The notes under the pieces are model-generated. The model saw nothing but the letters and a program-made list of their open reading frames with translations. It was not told the DNA's origin and ran no database searches. A DNA stretch of 64,000 nucleotides. Source: Capsicum annuum (Eukaryota; Streptophyta; Magnoliopsida; Solanales; Solanaceae). The stretch lies in the NCBI RefSeq assembly GCF_002878395.1, contig NC_061111.1, positions 21,267,908 through 21,331,907 of the forward strand. The letters run 5' to 3'. Below, in pieces: positions 58,406-64,000 of the stretch. The position numbers were made by a program, and so were the translations under genes. Position 1 is the first letter of the stretch. Each line of letters begins with the position of its first letter.

Positions 58406-61284
58406 TGTCACGACCCAAAAATGAGGGTCATGATGGCACTTGTCGCGGTGTACCTTGACAAGTAAGCCTATCACCCAAACTAATACGAATAGAGAAAACG
58501 ACAGAAATACCCAAGGTAAGGCTTCTAGAATAAAGCCGAACCATATAAATAATCACAACAATGCGAAAAGAACTTATCCAAAACACCAATCATACCCAAA
58601 ACCAATTATCAATAGTGTAAGAACTACTAATACCATCCAAGAGTCAAATACATCGAAAAAATAACCACAAGGGAATAATAACTGTCTCTGAACACTAATA
58701 AAGACATAACTAGTATAGAAAGATAGAGGTGAACTTCGGACGCATGAATGTCCAACCGCTACCTTGGAAGCTCCAACAACCGCCCGAATCAAGTAAGTTG
58801 AGGTGCACTCAATCTGAGACCTGCACCGAAAGGGCACAGTAGGCATGAGTACGGTCCACTTGTACTCAATAGGTATCATAGGCCGACTAAGCAAAGTAGT
58901 AAATAAGGCATACAAAATATACACTAAGAGCACGTCACCTACAATCAGAAAATATCCCACAACGGTAGCCCACACCACTTGCACTAATAGTTCTAATATA
59001 TCTCACATATATTGTAAAAACACATCAAGATATAGAACACAAGTATAGATTATGTCACATATAAAATAGAGCAAGAGAGACATGTAGATACAAGATTATC
59101 AAATATAAGTAAAGAAAGGTAAAACAAATACATAGATGACAAGTCAATAAGGCAATACAACACAATATAAAACAATAAAGTAAGTGCAATGTATATGATA
59201 AAGATGATGATGATGCATGAGGTTGTCGCACAACCTCCGGGATAGTCGCACAATCCCCGTATACACCTACGGAGCCAAAGCTTCCCGACGTAGGACCCAT
59301 GGGGGGTTCGTCAACTCATATAAAATCCACATATCTCATATCTCCTTTTCGGTACATCCCTCAGAAAGGGTTTTATAAGGTGTTACAATATTTTTAAAAA
59401 GGTGTTTCTAGTATTTCTTAGATGTTGCCACGGTGGTACCAATGTTTCATGAATGAATATGATATGAAGATGTAATGCTCACAACCAATCACAATAAGTA
59501 TTTCCACAACTAACCACATGATATATTTCTGCAACCAACCACAATGATACATTCCTACAACCACATGAGCCAATATTCACTCGTTATTTTCATTTCATCC
59601 ATGAATTTCCACATGTCTCATATGCCAGTAACATATGAATATAATCACAATACACCCATGGTACCACATTAAACAATAAAATATAATTACTCACATGTAT
59701 TCAAGGCTATCAATGTCACATAGGACCCGACACGGTCAAACATATCACATAATATTTCAATTTCAATAATTACATCACATATAGGCCCCCACACGAGCAC
59801 AACACGAAGATAGACATTTTTCATGATTAGTTCCCACCCTTAACATGTATTTTGTACCATCATTTACTACCCATCCCAGTCTGAAGAGTTAAGCCATAAC
59901 CTACCTCGATAGCCGAAACCGGTCCGCTACACTTGAACCCGCGACCTTACTTTTCACGAACAATACCGAACTCTACTAAAAACATCAAATATGAAATCTA
60001 CGCATCAAAACAAAAACCAACGATGCCCATATTGACTACTTTTGGTTCGGGGTCAAAATGGACCCCCATAATAGGTTTTTGAAAAAGAAGGGCAAAATTG
60101 GAACTTTAATTCAAAAATATGTTTCCCATATTTTTAGGAATTCACATATGAAAACCCAAGTTAAATCGAGTGGAAAACGGGGTTCAAAACAAAGAAAAAC
60201 CATTTTTGAGCTTTATCGGGTAAAATCCTTGAAATCCAGATTAAAATCAAAAATTGGAGTTATTTTAAAGGTTAAATTTATGAAAAAAATAGTAATTATA
60301 AGATAAAAAATATTATTCAAGTGAAAGGGGATGAAATTTGGGTTTAAAATCATGCCCTAAGATTTTTGGGATTTTGAAAAATTTATCAAGAAATTTCTAA
60401 GAAAAGGGTGAATTCTTATCTTAAATCCGTAATTAAAATCAAGAAATAGGTGTTAATCTAGCTTCCCAAGCTCTCACAAACTTCACTTTTAAGCTCCCAA
60501 AATATTTAGGGTTTAACTCTCAAGAGACAAGATGAAAAATGAGTAAAATGGGCCAAAAATGCGAAAAAGCTGTTATATATATTGCAGATTTTTTCTGCAT
60601 AACTGTGTCGTTTTTATTCTAACTCGAAATAAACTTCGACGGGGTGCTCGGGATTCGTTCGAAGTCCAATTTATGCAAACAAACTATGCAACCACATAAA
60701 ATTCGACGTTCCGGATGCGATGGCGATACCAAATTTTCCAGAAAATTTTGTTTTCACAAAATTGACCCCCGAGATCTGAAATCATAATTTTCCAAATCGA
60801 GTGTCGAAATGAGATTTAAAAGTCGTAAAATCATACCAAATAGGCTAACACAATAAAATTGACATTCCGAATCTTTTGCAAATTTGGATTTTCCATACGA
60901 GGTCGTTTCAACCAAAATTGGGTCTCACATCCAACTTTCCAATTTTTCAACTTTTTTATCAATAGGTCGCAATGAGCTTGAGTGAACCAGGACCCGAACC
61001 AAAGAACTGCCTAGCCTAAAATCGATATTCCGGAGCTGCTGGCGCAGTCCGTTCAGTCATCCGTCGTACGGATCAAAATATAACCATATAAGTCCAAAAT
61101 AAGGCTCTCGAAGCCATCAAAAACCATAATATTGCATAAATGATACCAAAATGCATCAAAAAATCATGTCAACCACTCCCACACCCCAAAAATACCATAA
61201 TGCAACTACGGGGAGGGGTAAAAAAAGTTAAATCACACATCATCATAAATTTCACATATTTCAGCAAATTTTTAGGTCATTACA
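58406..61284 (-). repeat. 5' LTR of the family-B element (2879 bp)
   Basis: On + it runs from TGTCACGACCC to TAGGTCATTACA and is collinear with 51098-53917 throughout, apart from the ~55-bp block at about 60707-60761 and small indels. Confidence 0.93.
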
Positions 61285-64000
61285 AATCTATTGCAACATA
61301 TGTGTATATCTGTTTGATAATTTTCAACAGATGAATCATCTGTTGCAACAGATTAAATATGTTGCAATAGGTTATACACTTAAAGGACCTTGTAATTACT
61401 ATGAGAATAATTGAAATCATAATTGAACTTATTAATTCATCTTTAATTTTAATTAAATCAATGTAGTTATTACTAATAATATCTTAATTTGAATCATTTC
61501 AAATAAAATTGGTCAATTAACACTTTACTCAAGACGAATACACTTAGATGATCATGTAATTACTATGAAATTAATTGAAATCGTAATTAAAATTATCAAT
61601 TCATCTTTAATTTTAGTTAAATTAATTTAATTATTACTAATAATTGCTTGACTTTAATTATTTCAAATAAAATTAGTCAATTGATCATTCTACTTAAGAC
61701 GAAACACTTAGTTGATCATGCAATGACTATAAAATTAATTGAAATTGTAAGTCAACTTACTAATTCATCTTTAATTTTAGTTAAATCAATATAGTTATTT
61801 CTAATTATGGCTTTGTTTGAATCATTTCAAATAAAATTGGTCAATTGATCACTCTACTCAGGACGAACACACTTAGTTGATCTTGTAATTACCATGAGAT
61901 TAATTGAAACAGTAATTGAACTTATTAATACTAGTTAAATCAATTTAGTTATTACTAATGTAATGACTTAATATGAATCAATAGATGACTGAGATGTTGC
62001 AAAAGATGAGTAATCTGTTGAAAATGACCAAACAGATAAAGACATCTGTTGCAACAGATTAGTCATCTATTACAACAGATTAGTAATCTGTTGGAAATAA
62101 CAAATAGATAAAGTCATATGTTGCAATAGATTGGTCATATGTTAGAAATGACCAATAGATAAAGACATTTGTTACAACAGATGACTAATCTATTACAACA
62201 TATGTGTATATTTATTTGATAATTTTTAACAGATGACTCATCTGTTGCAACAGATTAAATCTGTTGTAATAGGTTATATACTTAAGTGATCATGTAATTA
62301 CTATGAGATTAATTGAAATTGTAATTATTAAATCAATTTAGCTATTACTAATAATGGCTTAATTTGAATCATTTCAAATAAAATTAGTCAATTGATCACT
62401 CTACTCAGCACGAATACACTAAGATGATCGTGTAATTAATATGAGAATATCTGAAATCGTAATTGAACTTATTAATTCATCTTTAATTTTAGTTAAATCA
62501 ATTTAGTTATTACTAATAATATCTTAATTTGAATTATTTCAAATAAAATTGATCAATTAACACTTTACTCAAGACGAATACACTTAGATGATCATGTAAT
62601 TACTATGAGATTAATTGAAATCGTAATTAAAATTATCAATTCATCTTTAATTTTAGTTAAATTAATTTAATTATTACTAATAATTGCTTGATTTTAATTA
62701 TTTCAAATAAAATTATCTATTGAAATAAATGACTCATCTATTGAAAATTATCAAACAAATATAGCCATCTGTTGCAACAGATGACTAAGTTGTTGCAACA
62801 GATGACTCATCTGTTGAAAATTATCAAACATATAGGATATATATTGGAAAATAATTTAAAATACTAAAGCTCAAATGTTTTTAAGAAAACTCAAATGTAT
62901 GTCCCCTTGTCTAAGGTCTTGTCTTTAATTTTAGTTAAATCAATTTAGTTATTACTAATAATTGCCTAATTTGAATCATTTTAAATAAAATTTATCAATT
63001 GATCATTCTATTAAGGACGAATACATTAATTGAAATTGTAAGTGGACTTATCAATTCATCTTTAATTTAGTCAAAATCAATTTAGTTATTACTAATAATG
63101 ACTTGATTTGAATCATTTCAAATAAAATTGATCGATTGATCACTCTTCTCGAGACGAATACACATAGTTGATCATGTAATTACTATGAGATTAATTGAAA
63201 TTGTAAGTGAACTTATCAATTCATCTTTGATTTTAGTTATATCAATTTAGTTATTACGAATAATCGCTTAATTTGATTCATTTCAAATAAAATTGATCTA
63301 CATGACGAATACACTTAGTTGATCATTTAATTACTATGAGATTAATTGAAATTGTAAGTTTATCTTTAATTTTAGTTAAATCAATTTAGTTATTACTAAT
63401 AATGACTTAATTTGAATTCTTTCAAATAAAATTGGTCGATTGATTACTCTACTCAGGACTAATACACTTAGTTAATCATGTATTTACGATGAGATTAATT
63501 GAAATTGTAAGTGAATTCATTAATTCATGTTTAATTTTAGTTAAATCATCATAGTTATCACTAATAATGACTTAATTTGAATTCTTTCAAATAAAATTGG
63601 TCAATTAGTTATTCTACTAAGGATGAAACACTTAATTGATTATGTAATTACTGAGATTAATTTAAATTGTAATTGAACATACTAATTCATCTTTAATAGT
63701 TAAATCAATATAGTTATTTCTAATAATGGTTTAATTTGAATTATTTCACTTAAAATTGATCAATTAATCATTCTACTCAGTACAAAACACTTAATTGATC
63801 AAGTAATTACTATGAGATTAATTGAAATCATAATTGAACTTACTAATTCATATTTAATTTTAGTTAAATCAATATAGTTATTTCTAATGATGACTTAGTT
63901 TGAATCATTTCAAATAAAATTGGTCAATTGATCGCTCTACTCAGGACGATCATACTTAGTTGATCGTGTAATTACCATGAGATTAATTGATACTGTAATT
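61285..64000 (+). repeat. Right arm of the foldback-like structure, outer part (continues past the window)
   Basis: The sequence before the gypsy insertion resumes here. ~160-bp units are anchored at GATCATGTAATTACTATGAG near 61549, 62287, 62425, 62589, 63169, 63320, 63473, 63637, 63796 and 63961 (adjacent spacing 138-165 bp). Palindrome clusters lie at 61290-61370, 61985-62275 and 62716-62830, including a perfect CATCTGTTGCAACAGATG at 62766-62783. 62716-62965 is the reverse complement of about 47275-47540 in the left arm. Confidence 0.85.

Larger units (their letters stand above)
51098..61284 (-). mobile_element. Complete Ty3/gypsy element, family B (chromovirus-type), minus strand
   Basis: Two LTRs (51098-53917 and 58406-61284) enclose 4488 bp. 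The element is flanked by AATCT on both sides (51093-51097 and 61285-61289). On the minus strand the order is LTR, PBS, gag remnant, protease, RT, RNase H, integrase, chromodomain-like tail, PPT, LTR. It sits inside the foldback right arm, so it is younger than that array. Both LTRs have diverged at many, mostly transition, sites, so the insertion is not very recent. Confidence 0.95.

Noticed and set aside
1..64000. tRNA, rRNA or other structural RNA genes
   Set aside because: The TGGTATCAGAGC-like words are primer-binding sites beside LTRs; I saw no cloverleaf with A and B boxes, though I could not run a scan.

Overview
The window looks like intergenic heterochromatin of a large, AT-rich plant genome. 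The element families (chromovirus-type Ty3/gypsy with long LTRs, an Athila/Tat-type gypsy pol, a Ty1/copia, a plant L1 LINE, Helitrons, a foldback-like structure) and the primer-binding sites of the initiator-Met tRNA type suggest a nightshade (Solanaceae), perhaps Capsicum. The species is inference only. No intact host gene is visible: every protein-like region is interrupted by stops, frameshifts or insertions.

Layout. 1-5992: a gypsy-like element with gag but no visible pol, whose gag is split by a perfect solo LTR (1785-4232, target duplication ACTAC). 5993-7530: a short exon-like reading frame and an LTR-like remnant. 7917-10905: decayed Athila-type pol. 11558-17173: a chromovirus-type gypsy on + with LTR, gag, protease, RT, RNase H and integrase, cut off before its chromodomain. 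It abuts the inverted 5' half of a related copy (gag 17187-17936, LTR 18157-20625, both -). 20626-23130: another LTR-like remnant with a minisatellite, then a directly repeated ~350-bp segment. 23131-27230: two non-autonomous Helitrons among short repeats. 27231-33044: an L1 LINE, cut by a Ty1/copia element (33045-~38807), which is itself broken by a gypsy LTR fragment (36769-37420). 38877-39656: a truncated MITE-like element. 39675-44900: a degenerate tandem array (a ~671-bp duplication, then ~280-320-bp monomers). 45790-46041: a pyrimidine-rich leader with a splice-donor-like end.

The most unusual part is 46146-64000. Two long arms made of a ~160-bp repeat mixed with the palindrome CATCTGTTGCAACAGATG lie in opposite orientation around a central ~1-kb spacer. 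The arms are symmetric about ~48.84 kb. Exactly there sits a small gene-like unit: a pyrimidine-rich leader, a plausible 146-bp intron, and a 73-codon frame that ends in 19 AAT (Asn) codons and carries two internal stops. This is the architecture of a foldback transposon with a cargo mini-gene. The right arm was later split by a complete 10.2-kb gypsy element (51098-61284, minus strand, target duplication AATCT) and continues past the window end.

The gene fragments do not form a working pathway. They record successive insertions: LINE, then copia, then gypsy LTR fragment; gag-only element, then chromovirus, then LTR-LTR deletion; and foldback arms, then gypsy.
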